Source of the DNA: Saksenaea vasiformis B4078
Lineage: Eukaryota; Mucoromycota; Mucoromycetes; Mucorales; Saksenaeaceae
NCBI GenBank assembly: GCA_000697055.1
Contig: JNDT01002251.1
Coordinates: 1-64,000 of the forward strand
Length of the DNA: 64,000 nucleotides
Direction: 5' to 3'
A program made the translations under genes and the position numbers. Positions 22,464 to 35,844 of this stretch are shown here, one piece after another (positions within the stretch are counted from its first letter, which is position 1; each line of letters begins with the position of its first letter). The notes beneath the pieces were generated by a model. It was not told the DNA's origin and did no database searches. It saw nothing but the letters and a program-made list of their open reading frames with translations.

Positions 22464-24818
22464 TTACTGGGCTTTGACCATTAGATCGTGGAAACAGGTA
22501 TCGCAAACACGAGACCATTTTCCTTGTGCTGAGGAATGAGGAAAAAGAGGAAGTCGATTCGAACTATGGCGTTGACAGACGACTTTCCCGCATCTAGTCA
22601 AATAAAAATTGGTTAAGACTTTCCAAAATTATATAGAGAGAGCGAGAGAGAGAGAGCGAGAAAGACTAACCTTCGACAATGATGTCTCCGTTGGAAAAAT
22701 GAGAATCGTGTACTACATGCTCTGCCACGTTTTGAACCTTGATTAAATTGACATTGTTTAGCCATCTGATCCGGCACCCATTTGTATTTAGGAAGGTATG
22801 TGAACCGTTTTTTGCGGTCTTCGGGGGTGATGTGCAAAATGTACTGATGACGCTGAAAACGTGCGTGTGTGATCGTGGGCGATATGGAAAAAGACTATTA
22901 GAAAACGAGAAGGGTTGTTAGAGTCAATGGGTAGCCTTGATAGAGTAAGTTAGTCTCTTTATTATACCTCGTAGGTTTCGTCCTCTTCCATTTCCATCGT
23001 CGTTGTTCCTGAACCGGCAATCATCATTTCGATGCCATTCAGCTGACCTTCAAAGGTATGGATCACATGGCCTGTCCCGACACCACCACCCACAAACATG
23101 CCAACATCCCATCGCATTTTGTGAAGTAAATCATCCTTTTCTTCCAAATGCAGGATATCAGCGACGGCTTGACGGAAATTCCATCGACCTTCCTGTTCCG
23201 ATGGTTCTTCTTCCGTTTCTTGTTCCGATTGGTTCTTTTGTTGGTCCATCTTCATTTCCAAGTCACTCATCAGCTCCTCCAGGGAATCGATCATTAGCAA
23301 TTGTTGCCTAGCGACATCTTCGCACTCCCGGATGCGCTCCTCGTAGGCACGTTCGCGTGCCTGAAATTGTTCATGAACCGTTTCATTGATGACAAGCAGT
23401 TCACGTACGCGCCGTTCTGTATCCAAGATATCCGTTGATAGCGACTCGAGTTCTTCTGATTGGGTGATGCAGCCCGACATCAGTTCGAGGAACTGGAGGC
23501 GCCACTCAGCGGATGATGAATCGAGGTCGCACGAAGAAACGATCGACGCCGTTTCCGACAGCTCATCAAGCCGTGAATGAATTAAGGTATTGGTTGTAAG
23601 GAATAGGGCGGTAAGATTCGGGCTCGTTGGCATGTCGAGCGGAGGTTCATTGTCTTGGTCGTCGTGCTCGTCATCCTCCTGCTCGTTGTCCCGGTCGGTG
23701 TTCCAATGTAGAGGATGATGGTCCGTCTCTGTTGACGGGTCCCCGATCGAGCCCTGTGAATGGACACGTTGACGTCTTTGTTGGTGGTGGTGGCGATGGT
23801 GGAGATCATATGGCGGTGGCGGAGGGCTAAATCGGCTGATGGTCGTCGTCGTCGTCGTCGTGGTGCTGCTGCTGGCGGAGGAACTCCGGCGCATATGGAG
23901 CTCCGGTGCAGTGCGATGACGTTCCAGCTTTCGCTCCGTCAGTTCATCACGAAATAGTTCCTGGACATGAAACTCCTGCATCGCCCGCGTGATACCCGTG
24001 ATCTTGGCTCGCAAGAGTTCGAATGCATCGATGTGTGGGTCCCAATGTACAGCTCTGCTACTACTATTATTATTATTATTATTATTATTACTGCTGTTGT
24101 AAGTGTTCTCGGATGTAGTGACAATAGTTGCTGTTGCTGCCGCCGGTTCTGTCGTTCCTGTGTCACGACGCAACAATGAAGTACGATGGCGGCTCGCATA
24201 GGTAGATGATTTTGTTAAGCGCGGAACAATCGAGGAACATGGTTTGTACCGACCCGTCACCTCGCCAATACTCTCGCGCCGCTTGCGAGAGCGGATCGCT
24301 TGCAAAAGGCGACTATTGTTGTGGTCGGTGGATAAGAAAGAAAAGGGTGTGGTAGTCATGTTGTTGGTATGTTGGATGGAAGTATCGGGAAGATGAGAGA
24401 CAAGCGACGAAGACGAGTCGCATTCTTCAAGACGTGGCCTCGTGATAGATCGCATGAGAGGTCCGGCAACCGTATCCATTGGTTCATTCACAGACGTCCA
24501 GATACCATCGTCATTTTGCGTGGCGCCTTGGATTTTCGCAGTACCACAATCGTCGGACACATAGATGGCGGGTGATGGCGCTGCACCTGTCGAACCATGC
24601 AAACGTCGACTTCGTCGTTGCTGTGGTTGTGGTTGTTGTCGTGCTTGGCTTGTCAGTTCAGGATGCTTTTGAAATGGGAGAAAACAAAAAGGATGGAACA
24701 GTTAAAAAACCAATCCTTTTTTATCAAGAGAGATTTGCTCTTCGCGTACCGCCAATGGGTCTTTGGGAATGTCAGGAGGAGTTATGAAATGGGGTTTATC
24801 AAACATGAATAAATGCAT
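22464..24818 (-). CDS. FYVE zinc-finger protein with coiled coil
   Basis: Minus-strand exons 24818-24750, 24665-22968, 22852-22671 and 22593-22464 are in phase and give about 692 residues; an in-frame ATG at 24806 is an alternative start. The N-terminal half is low complexity (Ser, Thr, Asn, Arg, His). A helical, probably coiled-coil region at about residues 380-500 contains RVRELLVINETVHEQFQARE and LEELMSDLEMKMDQQKNQSE. The C-terminus is an FYVE finger: KYKWVPDQMAKQC, FSFFQRRHHCRRCGKVVC, then WSRVCDTCFHDL. FYVE domains bind phosphatidylinositol 3-phosphate on endosomes, so endosomal trafficking is the likely role. The first cysteine pair is separated by 11 residues (C-x11-C) instead of the usual two, because of a nine-residue insertion. 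No specific orthologue was recognised. The gene converges with the TEAD-type gene. Confidence 0.82.
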
Positions 24819-27800
24819 AATCGAGGTTTGATGATCTTAAATTACTTCACGCCCTCGATGCATCCATAACCTGGGTCTTCTTTGTTGCGCAACACGTTAA
24901 TGCCCACGGGGCTTATTTCGCAAACTCTCTCTCTCTTGGACACCCCAATGCACGTGATGTCCTTCGATCCCGCAGTTTTTCTTCGTTTCTACTTTTCACC
25001 TGCGCTCTCTTCACTGTCGCTTAAGACATGTCGTAATTTCTCAGCAAATCTTATAAATCTCGCCTAATATCAAGACTTAGCCTCAGGAAACTTGCTCGCA
25101 GACAAGGTTTTTGGCTACAACAGGACCTAGCAGCGGAGATTTGAGACTCTGATTTCGGTGTTCCTGTAAAGAATCCCTTCAGGAACAACTAGATATAGGT
25201 TCGTTCTTATTATCAACAATCACGACGATGTATGAAAGAATAAATGAATCTAGTAGACTCTTTTCTTTTAATGATTCGTTCACTTCTAAAAGATCCTTGC
25301 ACAGCCTCAGCGTGAAGTTGCTGGTTGTGCCAAAGATAAGGTTTCCTATCTACCTGACGTAAGAAAAGATTGACACCTACTTTTTTCTTTTTATTCTTTA
25401 TCCTTCTTTCTTCTTTTCTTAAAGTCGAGAAGTACTCTGGCTTCACACACGTGAGATTACGGTCTTCTAGATCTTGCCATTATCAATTAGCCTGCGTGCT
25501 TTCTATCCTCACCGGTAGTGGCTGTAATCCTATAGCAAAAAAAAATAAAGCTTTTTCTCACACTTTGCACATTAAGGTTCGCCACACGTCGCATCTCACC
25601 AACACTTCTTCCATGAGTTCACGAAAAACTACATGCATCAATAGGAATGGTTCCCACCCGGTCGCGTCCATTGAAATACGAAGTGAATGGAGTGCGATGG
25701 AATATCCTAATTGCTAATTGCTATACCGTTCACGCTATTTAAGTTTTCCTTAGTTTGAGCTTGACTCAGCATGAGGCAATATCTCAAAAGAGAACAAAAG
25801 TAACCAATCACAATTTGACGTGGTTCAACAATCACGCTTATTTTTATCACAAATCGGCACTGGAAGTTCCTTTTTTTATTCTCTCTCGCTGTGGAAGAAC
25901 TTTTGCAGGGCTCTCTGCTAAGAGAGAGAAAGTACACATTTCAAGAAAAAAAAAAAAACAAGGAAGAAGGACGGAAAACATGTGTGACAAGGAGCGCAAA
26001 GCTGTCGAAATACGCTTATACCGCAGTACAAAATTTCTACGGGTAAACAGTTAACCTAAACAACAAATGAAAATAAGGGTATCCCTTTCAAAGCGCAGCA
26101 GGAAACCGCCAGGCATCAGGGTGGGACGTTTTCAATTTACCAATTCCACATCTACGGCGTTGATGAAAGCAGATGGCAGGAGTTTGATCCCTTACTTCCC
26201 CCTATTGAACAGGTGGTTGTGGTACAGAGAGTACTTTTGATTGCTGAAGCACAAAGTTCATTATTTTTAACCTATTTTGTTCTATACGGTACGTCCTCGG
26301 AACGTTGCTGCCGTGGGAGAATAGGTTGATGTTGCGTATCGTCCCTCCCTCACAGATTGACCCAGAAGCTGAGAATGGTAACGCACGTCAATAAAGTAAA
26401 GTAGATAGTACTTGTGTAAAGTTCTCTTCATACAATATGACAAATCGCCAACGCTCTCATTACTGACAAGATGACTGGTCAGTGCTTTTGTAACATGCAT
26501 CTCACGCTAAGCTAGACCATTTTTTATGCTAACAGGGCGGAAATTGTAAACCTTAATTTTCAGACGATAACTGACAGCCGAAGTTTGCGATTCGTTTGCG
26601 TCAATCCGTGCATCAACGCATAAAGATTGTGCAAGTAATTATAATGCACCATTGTCCGAATGTAAACGAAATTGGCACTTTAATATGGTGTAAATATCTT
26701 GTAACGTTTGTAGAGCTTCCAGAGTGGCATGCAATTACGGGCGGCAGTGCCTGAGAGGGTCGTGAAGACAATAGCCGAGCGATAGAGTAGCAAGTATCCA
26801 ACTCTGGTCCATTAGAGCCCAACCGCTGAACTTGAAAGAACTCCAAAACTGAACGTCAGGTAATCGAATTAACAGCACATACGAACTTTTGCTTTTTCCT
26901 CTAGCTAAACACTTATATCTTTCGCGTTCTGTATGCGACAGATAGAACAATCAATTGATGTATCGATAGCAGATCTATAAAACCGCCGTTGACATCCGAT
27001 ACGATTCTATATGATAAAGGAACAAGAATACTTACATCTGTATATCATACGGGGTGTATCATTACGAAAGTTAGTTGCTCCGCGTTGCGTTGACTACTGG
27101 ACATATCTAGAAAACTTTCAATAATATAATGTTGGAATGGCGGAAGCTGGAAAATTGGAGGGATGATTGGGACAAGCTAAGCAAAACTTCGTCACCATGT
27201 ATAAATGTCACCTCATTCAACTTATATCTCACCACTCTTAGCCATACCTATGATGAGGATGTCGCATTCATGAATTATAGTTATATATTCCTGTTCTTTA
27301 GGTTTCACTTATTCAATTACTGTATTCCTATAAACGCGCGAAACTGAGGCATCACCATTTTTCAGGGAACGTTGAACGACGTTAGATGGGTTAGCAGACC
27401 GACTGATTCAGGCACAAAAACAGCTTAGTTGCCATACAACGATTTACTGAATCTATTCTTGTGATAGTCAAAACCACTGTTTGCATACAAAAACGCAAAG
27501 AAAGAGGTAAAGAAAATCAGTCAAAGGGCACCAGCGTAGAAGTGTGGCATTTGCCAACGTGGATATCAAGCCGATGGTGGCATGTCCACCATTCAGGTCA
27601 TTGCCGGCATTGTTCCAACTAATGTATCTCATGTGATCAGATGTCTAGACGATATTTGGGCCATCACTATTGCTCGCTGTGAGCGAGTAGCCTACTAGCA
27701 AAATGTGTTCATTATGCGACCAAGGAGACAAAATTCTACTGTGACAAAAACGTGGCTCACAACAAACACAAGTACATAGTGCGAAAGTTTATCGGCTACG

Positions 27801-28484
27801 TGTTAGATAAGCCTACAGAACTCAAAAGCTTCGACTAAAATGACAACAAGGCTTGTGTGCCTTATCGCACCGGTATGTCCCACAAGAGAAAGATGGGTAA
27901 CAAAGCACTATATACAGTAAGCATTGGTTAGCAAGCCAAAAGACGGCCATCGGAGTATTGTTTATCCAATCAGACGGCGCCACCAGCATGTGGTGGAATA
28001 TCATATCAAGGGAAAGCCTCTTGTGAGCATAGCACAATTACTACTGTCGTGGGTATAATAACAATCTTCTTAGATGGGAAGCCGTGACGACTTGAACCAA
28101 GGACTTAATAGGCGACGTATCTTGATAGCATATATGCCTACACCTTCGAATCGTGCTTAGAGACTTCAAAGCATGCGAGAGAACAAAGTCTCAGAGTCAG
28201 TAACGAACGGATATATTCAACCTGGCCGATACGCCCCTTGGTCTAGCTGATTCCCATTGTCACTCTGATGGGCGCATACGACCACTCACAGAAAGAGTGC
28301 GCTTGCCTTTTCTGGTGTTTACCTGTCACGAATCTCCCTTTCAACTCATCCCTGCGCCCGCGCTGTGGTCATGCACCCTTTTTTTTTTTCTTCTTCTTCT
28401 TCTCTCTCTTATACTCTCCCATTCCAGCTCATTGACCATAAACACCTCTTTTTTTCTTTTCTTTCAACGACAATATCACTATTC
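24819..28484. other. Gene-poor region, 3.7 kb
   Basis: No gene can be supported. Composition is more balanced than in the low-complexity spacers, and short frames on both strands are interrupted often, which suggests old transposon DNA. Near 27560-27840 two short stretches on the plus strand look mildly protein-like but end in stops and match no family I recognise. The last 150 bases are T/C-rich and precede the WDR68 start. Confidence 0.4.
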
Positions 28485-30035
28485 ATGACCAAGACAGGTG
28501 CACTGAATATGATGCAACATAGTGCTTCTGCCGAGACAAACGGGCACCCGCAGAAAAAAATCTATCGATATGATGCGCCTTGGCCACTCTATGCCATGGA
28601 TTGGTGTAATGTGGCGACGGAGAAAGAAGGCTTTCGATTAGCGCTCGGAAGCTTTATTGAAGACCACTCCAATAAAGTGGGTACACATACTCTCTCTTTC
28701 TTTTTAGTGTTTTGACCTTGACCCATTTTAGTTCCAAATTGTTACACGGAATGACCTTGCTTCGTTGGATGATTTTGACAGGTCACGAAGGGATTACTAC
28801 GCACAACATGATTTTGTGCCTTTGGCCGAAGTCGATTCGTATTATCCCATCACAAAAGTACTATGGGAACCCTGGAAGGTAACGAAAACAGGAACCTTTT
28901 TTTTTGGAAGATTTACAAGTCTCCCTATTTAGGGAAACACATCGCGGGGATCGGATCTCTTGGTGACCTCCTCCGATATCCTGCGGCTGTGGGAGTTGGT
29001 TGATAATTCCGGGTTTGGCCAGTATGGGAATACAATCGGCTCACGACGGGGTTACCAAGACAATCATCAAAAGACACTTGTCAAGCGCGCCAAGTTTGTC
29101 AACGTAATTATGACCGAGACGCTCATGGCGTAACGAACTTACCATTTAGATGACCCAAAGTGACTTCAATGCTCCCATCACGTCATTTGACTGGAACGAG
29201 GTGGATCCTTCCTTAATCGTCACATCCAGTATCGACACAACCTGTACGGTGTGGAACGTCGAAACATGCCAGGCAAAATCGCAGTTAATTGCGCACGACC
29301 GTGATGTCTATGATGTGACGTTCCAACACGGATCTCAAGACGTCTTCGCTAGCGTTGGTGCGGACGGCAGTGTACGACTATTTGACTTGAGGTAACAAAC
29401 AAAAAAAAAGGGGGGGAATGAATGGCTTTGTATTCAAGTCATAAGGGCAGATCATTGCAACACTCGACGATTTTGTATGAAGCACCGCCTTCGCCTAGTA
29501 GTCCCGGCTATGGTAGCTTTGCATCTGTTATCGGTGATGGCTCTCCACCCTTGCTGCGAATACAATTCAACCGTATCAACCCTGATCTTCTCGCCACATT
29601 TCAAATGGATTCTAATTCAGTACAGATACTGGACGTACGTTATCCTAGTGCCCCTGTGGCCGAGCTGACGCGGAGACATGAAGGAAGCGTCAATTGTTTT
29701 GGTTGGGCACCACGTCATGCAAATCATATTTGCACAGGAGGTAAAGATAAAACAGGACATTGGATAGAACAGAGAATTATAGAGTTTTTTTTTCTTTCCT
29801 TTTTCCGCGTGTCTCCATAGGTGATGATTCGCAAGTCCTAGTATGGAATACGGCACAAAATGGGTCTGCTACTGCACATGAATCACGGCAACAGCAGCAA
29901 CAACCACGTATCATTCAAGACCCTATTCTTGCTTATCTGGCCGAATCTGAAATTCATTCGTTGAGTTGGAGTCAATCATTGCCAATGTGGATTGCTGTTG
30001 GGTTTGGACGAACAATTCAGGCTTTGCTAGTGTAA
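28485..30035 (+). CDS. WD40 protein, DCAF7/WDR68 (AN11) family
   Basis: Six exons (28485-28676, 28732-28878, 28933-29103, 29150-29391, 29451-29740, 29821-30035) keep phase and give about 418 residues against about 340-350 in animals and plants. The family forms a seven-bladed propeller that serves as a scaffold, for example for DYRK kinases and, in animals, CUL4-DDB1 ligases. Diagnostic stretches are [109 protein letters not shown] and [20 protein letters not shown]. The extra length comes mainly from an insert after exon 4 (Pro/Ser/Gly) and a Gln/His stretch in exon 6. The start codon opens a short, poorly conserved N-terminus and is less certain than the rest. Confidence 0.92.
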
Positions 30036-30923
30036 TGCCCTTAAAAGAAGAACATCATGCAGCATCCTGTACGGAGGTGCTGCTTGCGTATTTGTGATTT
30101 TTTTTAAACAAAAAGGAAAAAAATAGCGGCTAATGTTTCAAAGGATCAATCAATGAGGGTCTTTTTGATGGAGATGCGTTAGAAAATGGAACTTAGACAG
30201 ATAGGAGGCATATAGTAAGACCAAGGGGAAAAGTTGCAGCATTACAGGTGGACCAGCAAAGAATATCACTGGAAAGGGTCTTGATGCTAAGACCTGCATG
30301 ATCGAGACTAATGAAAGGGATTAAGGGGAATGATGGTAATGAAAAAAAAAAAAAGAAGGAGAGGTCATTTTCTATCGCTATTCATAGTCTTCTATCTAAC
30401 AATCAATTTATCTTGACCAAACGGGTCGCGTATATAAAAAAAAAACGTTGTTGATAGGAATCACACCATAATCGAGGTGGCTAAACCACTATTCCTCGTG
30501 ATTTCAAGACTGAGCCACGACCCGTAATTTTTTAAGGCTAGTCTAATGATCGGTCAAACGGACTTGAAGAAAAAAATAGATCATCGACACAAGCAGCTTA
30601 TTCAGCACCTATTGCCTGAGGATAGGCTAGTTGCAATGCAAAAGTAAAACAGCCTCCTAGAGTTTGTTGAACAATTTTTAAGCTACGCTAAATAAGTTCT
30701 GCGTCCATGAAGGCGAGGTTTTCATAGAGAGAGAAATTGAACAAGCGTTCACTAGTAAGGATTTGGCGACAACGTCTGCTTACTAGGTGGTGAACAAGCG
30801 GCTACACCACAGCTAGAACGGTTCGGGACAAAGGTCATGCAGGCTAAACGATAGATAAAAGGAAATGATTGGTCCTGTACATGTGATGAAGAATCGACAT
30901 CCTTACCGTGGATGTCTTTTTAA

Positions 30924-30929
<6 letters not shown>

Positions 30930-30960
<31 letters not shown>
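30930..30960 (+). repeat. (GA)n microsatellite
   Basis: About fifteen uninterrupted GA dinucleotides lie in intergenic DNA; no function is visible. Confidence 0.9.
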
Positions 30961-30964
<4 letters not shown>

Positions 30965-31028
30965 AATAAGAAATGATCCATGCGTCCCTTTCAATATGGG
31001 TTATTTTGGATGAAACCTGTCCTTAACT

Positions 31029-31265
31029 TGAGGCATTTTTACTGCTTCCGACGAGGTACTGAGAGACCATCATTGAAGCATCTTAGCACAAAGCGATGTC
31101 CTTATTTCCATGGGACATCTTCGTTATCTCGAGACGATTTTAGTGCTTCCGACAGCACGGCGAGAAATCATCACTGAAGCACTTTAATGCATGACTCTAG
31201 TCACCCAGGCGCGAACTGTTCCTTGGATTAAGGTAAAGACAATTTCCTTGCGGAAAGGCACATGA
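31029..31265 (+). repeat. Dispersed repeat, copy A, with internal duplication
   Basis: Two direct units about 100 bp apart (about 31030-31088 and 31130-31190) share GA(G/C)..TTTTA.TGCTTCCGAC, then GA.A.CATCA.TGAAGCA. The block continues into a segment with CCTTGGATTA and a second copy of the whole is found at about 56430-56605. It is a candidate non-autonomous element; no terminal repeats or coding capacity were recognised. Confidence 0.5.
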
Positions 31266-32369
31266 CCATCCAGCGCAAAATTTGTATTAATAGCTTTTGT
31301 TACACTGGAATGAACTGAGAATGAATTGTGATGAGTGGTGGCTCACTTTGGACGCGTCAGCAAAATTGATTTCTTTATCTTTTTTAATGAGATGCATCTA
31401 CTCGCTTTGTTTTATAGGCTAATGCTAAATTAGTTAAACCAGAACATCAATGACGAAACTGTCAACAGGTTGCCTGTCACTGTCAAAGAAGATAGCTACT
31501 TTTCTCCTTTCTCTTTCCATGAGTAGACGCAGAAATTGGGAAAAGTGGAGCTTGTGTGCATGGGCCCAGGTTTTAGTGGGAAGACCCGCGAATTGGGACC
31601 ACAGCCAAGATCTTAACGAGAGGAGAGAGAAAGAGAGGCAAGCAGTGGGATGTTCCATCGCACAAACCTTAACTTTGTAAGACACGTGTCTCCTATTTTC
31701 CTCTCCTTTCTTTGTTAGCGACTATCTCCATATTCTTTGTTTTAGTGGCTAGCTTTTTCTCCTGTTTTAGTTCTAATCCACAGACGCTTCTAAAAAGGTA
31801 TGGACTTTTCTACTTCAACTTTTAACCGTAGTGAGCGTGAGATCTGTTTCCATTCCTAGCCCACACTGCAAACTTAAACATGCTGGCTTTGTTTGTGTTG
31901 CTGTTCCACTCGCACAGGCACAGTCCAATAACGAAAGATTCGCAAATACCTGTGGACATTTCACATGGTATCTATTATCGCAAGAAAGGGAAATAGAATG
32001 TTACTTTGTAAGGAAACTCTATTTGTTCTCTTAGCAAGACACTTGATATGAGGAGTTCACATTCTCTCCTCCACAACTACTGTTGCACAAGTTGTGGAGG
32101 AAGAAAACAAGTGAGGCATGGTCAGCGGAGCGGTTGTCGATTTTCTCTTTAAATGGAAGTATACTAATCCGACGGAACGGTCTGATCTATTGTTCCGAAC
32201 AAATGAACCCAAGGAATCATATGTATTGCAATTGCCTTCTTTTTTTTCCAGAGTGAATCAGATCTTTTATTAAGCGATGTAACAACGCTGGAACAGATGA
32301 ATAAAAAGTAATCGTACAAATAAAAAGAAACGAGGGATCATGAATCACAAATGATTATCTCTAGAGGAT

Positions 32370-33229
32370 CTAAAGTCCCTTGAGTAACAGCTTAGCACTG
32401 GCATCAGCATCGATGGTAGCGCAAGCCTTAATAGCAACGTCCAAACAGGCCTTGACGGCAACGTCGACATCAACGTTAGCAGTGATGGTGATGTGGGCAA
32501 TGATGGGGATGTTGACGGAGACGTCCTTAATGCTGGCCTTGATAGCAGCTTTGATATCAGCCTTCAACTTAGCCTCGAGCTTGGGGAGTTCAACCTTGAT
32601 CTTGGCCTTGACCTCGGCTTCAATGTCGATCAAGATCTTCAAGAGTTGCTCCTTGGTCAGGGTCTTGCCGAGGCAGAGCTTCTTCAACTTAAGTTCAATG
32701 GCAGCGTAGACATTAGCCTGGAGTTCGGCATCAAGCTTAGCCTCAATGTTGACTAGAAACAATCCATTAGAGAAACGACACTAAGATCAAATGTAAAGAG
32801 CTTACCCTTCAAGTTCTTAATGGTAGCAGTCTGGATAGCCTGGATCTTAGCGTCACCGATGCTGACGATGCCACCAAGGAGCTTAGCCTTAATATCGAGG
32901 GAAGCCTTAACTTTTTCGCAGAGCTAATGATAGCTATTTAGAACACATTGAAACGAATGGATCAATTTTCTTACCTCAGCAGAGAAAGAAGCAACGACCT
33001 TAGCATGAACTTGAGCCTTGAGGGAAACCATGATCTTAGTGAGGAACTTGTTGTCGACCTTGACAGGGTAGTTGGTGCGCTTCACCAAGTCGGCGAGGGG
33101 CTCGACAGGAAGGTTGGCATCAGCGTCGACGGCAGCAACGCCAGTGTCAATGCCAGTGGGCAAAGCAGAGGTAGTGAACGCAAATAGCGCGAGCACAAAG
33201 AAGAAAGCCGAGGCAAAACTGAACTTCAT
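32370..33229 (-). CDS. Predicted secreted Lys/Ala-rich helical protein of unknown function
   Basis: Minus-strand exons 33229-32975, 32923-32806 and 32752-32370 are in phase and give about 251 residues. A clear signal peptide opens the protein (MKFSFASAFFFVLALFAF, then an Ala-Leu-Pro boundary). A short Asp/Ala propeptide-like segment ends in a dibasic Lys-Arg at about residue 51. The rest is a long run of amphipathic helices rich in Lys, Ala, Ile and Val, for example VSLKAQVHAKVVASFSAE, LKADIKAAIKASIKDVSV and a C-terminal ITANVDVDVAVKACLDVA. Only a few cysteines are present. Strong codon bias toward GCC, AAG and ATC and the stop-free frame suggest high expression. I do not recognise the family, and no enzyme motif is seen. 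A cell-wall, surface or secreted role is an inference from the signal peptide. Confidence 0.8.
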
Positions 33230-35844
33230 TGTTGTTCTTGTTGGTTGCGAGAAGGAAAGGGTATGAAGATCAGAGAGGAGAAGGTATGAGAGGAGGATGA
33301 TGAAAAAAAACGAAAGGCAATTTCTTCGGTTGCTTATATACCTTTGCGAAAAGGTTAGCCGATCTAAAGTCTAAAAAAAATTTTTGTTCCTTGAAGGCAC
33401 AGCGTGACAGGAATCAGCTCTTCATGTATTAGGAGTAGAACCAAAAGAGAAATATGGCACGCTGTTGGTAAAACCATAAGATGCAATGGTGCCAAATGGT
33501 ACAAGCCGAATTGGCATGGGCACCAAACATGGGATGGCCCCAAAACTCAAGGTCTATGTTTTAGCCGCGTTTTGCTTGTCAGTTTGAGTGCTCGCGTAAC
33601 ACAAAATGCTTTGATCTCGGAGTGAATCAGCGCTTGACGAGAATGGTATGGGTACACAACATCACCAAATACGTCCAATCACCTCGCTCCCAATATCCAC
33701 GTCTGTGCGAAAACGATTGTGCAACCGCAGAAGTTAATGTATGAAAATTTTCATATGCTGGTTTCTGATTAATAAAATGTCTCTGTGGAGATTCGTTGGC
33801 TCTGCCGAATGGTAAATTGGCTAGACCACAAGGACTGTCTCCAGTTTCACTTCCGACTCTGCATCGGAGATGAACTTATTGTCATGGACATTCAGGGGAA
33901 ATGAAAAACAGAGGTGGGGAAGACACGAATTCTCTTTGTCTGTGCTACAGCAGCAAGACACACTGCGCTGTTTAATGGACCCAGATCAGTGCCCCCTTCT
34001 ATTACTAACACCCCCAATGCTTCGCTCTTTTAACAAATGGGTTTCAACGTTATAGAGAAGCATGGTCTTTGTTTCCTTTTCTTGATTCAAAAGTGGAATT
34101 GTTGCCTCTCTGGATCGGGCACTTCTCTACCAGCATGACAAAATGAATTTGACAATTGCAATGCACGAAGTTGTGAGTTTAGTGTTTTTTCGTGTTTCTT
34201 TTTTTGTTGCATAGTGAAAACGAAGGGATGAACCACTTGTACCAAATGACATGCAGAGCAATGTGGTAAAAATAGCTCAAAGTTAGAAGGCAGAAACAAG
34301 GTTTTTTTTTCGGCACCATTGTGCCGGGAAGTGCCTGGTCCTGGATGGGTGTACGATAATGCTGAGATTGTTTCTTTTTCGCCACATATCGAATTCGATC
34401 GCATTGCCGACTAAACGTTATCCCCAGCAGGAACCTTGGACGCGGGCACACGATCTCCGGCCAGTAGCCTAGTTATTGACAGTACTTCACAGACAAGGGT
34501 CATGTTTTGTGATTCCGCTACTGCCTGATAGTGCTTATTAAGATGCATGCTTAGGTAGAAGCAGTAGAAGAATATCAGTCTCAAATTAATGAAATTAACT
34601 ATTTTTTTTTCCTATCCTACATCCGCTTCCGATAGAATCACTAAACCATACCAAGCACTCCTATAAAACAAACGAAGCTTTTTGGATCCTGCATCCAACC
34701 ACGATACAATGTACCCCTGTCATTTGCGCGCGCGCGTGTGTGTATATGCGTGCTCTGATAACACGCTCTGATAACATGGACCCTTCGTATGCAGTAATGT
34801 GTACATTTTTTTTGCCAACTTTCTTGACGACCTAACTAGTATTATTGATGATTACATCCAGCCACTCGCAGTAATGATATTTTTAGGTCAAAACATGCCA
34901 TGCAACTTTCCTGTCATGCAAACACTGACGCTTGGGAATACAGACTATCATTTCTTTCCCCGCATATGTGCGGATGTACGATTTTTAATTTTAATCGAAG
35001 AAAAAGTCTATGATAGGCTAACCGCCGCGAAAAAGAAAAAAAGCCGACAGGGCGAGATAGGCTCTAAAAAGACAAAAAGACATGACCATTTAATTCGTGT
35101 CACACTTGCGGGAGATCCTCTAGAACAACCCCAATCCAATGGATCGTTTACGTGGCGCTCTTTAAATATTAATATTTCTGCCCCCTTGAACCATTCGATT
35201 TGGCGCAAGCAGTGTATCAGAAAAGATCGCACGACATAACTATGTCAAACAATTGCTCCTTGTTGTAGAAAGGATGGGAAAATAATATCCTGAAATATCT
35301 ATGGTTTACGATGTACTTTAAACTTTAGATGTCTAAACGATAAAAGGAAAATAAGAGATCGGAAATCTTTCGAACCTAAACATAACCTTACTATAATCGC
35401 CATTATAAATCTCTTTCGAGTAACATTAGTTGAGGTGCATCCAGGTAACTCCGTGATCTGATACTGAAAACGTACTTGACCCCTTGGATGCCATTCATAG
35501 CACAGTGTTTACAGTTCCATCAACAGATAATAAGGGGTTTGCGTGGCAATTAGGTAAGTATAACTTTACGCCATGCGCCCTCTTATCGCATGGTGAGATA
35601 GGTAACATTGTGGACAAATCACAAAGAAGAGAAAAGGGGTCGCATATGAGAAAGCTATTCATGCAACATATACCAAATACAACAGAGTTGTCCGGGAAGA
35701 TATGTGTTCTCACGCGTAAAGTGATCTGTGTATTGTGTATACTTTTATGCAACAGCCACTAGCGATACTGTACGATAATAAACATAGAAACTTCACCATT
35801 TTTTTTTAAAAAAAAACTGGCTGGTGTCTCGGAGAAAGAGTCCT
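33230..35844. other. Gene-poor region, 2.6 kb
   Basis: No gene is supported. A TATA-like stretch (about 33336-33343) lies about 105-115 bp upstream of the secreted-protein start on the minus strand. A (CG/GT)n patch lies near 34724-34745. A 146-codon frame at 34799-35239 has no recognisable domain, poor codon coherence and no splice context, and is not called. Confidence 0.4.

Larger units (their letters stand above)
30036..32369. other. Gene-poor region with (GA)n and a dispersed repeat
   Basis: No gene is supported. The region holds a (GA)n microsatellite (30930-30960), a repeat block at about 31029-31265 listed separately, and otherwise unremarkable DNA with short, frequently stopped frames. 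Confidence 0.45.

Noticed and set aside
34799..35239. A 146-codon plus-strand frame in a gene-poor region
   Set aside because: No domain, no splice context and no codon bias like its neighbours; long frames of this size occur by chance.
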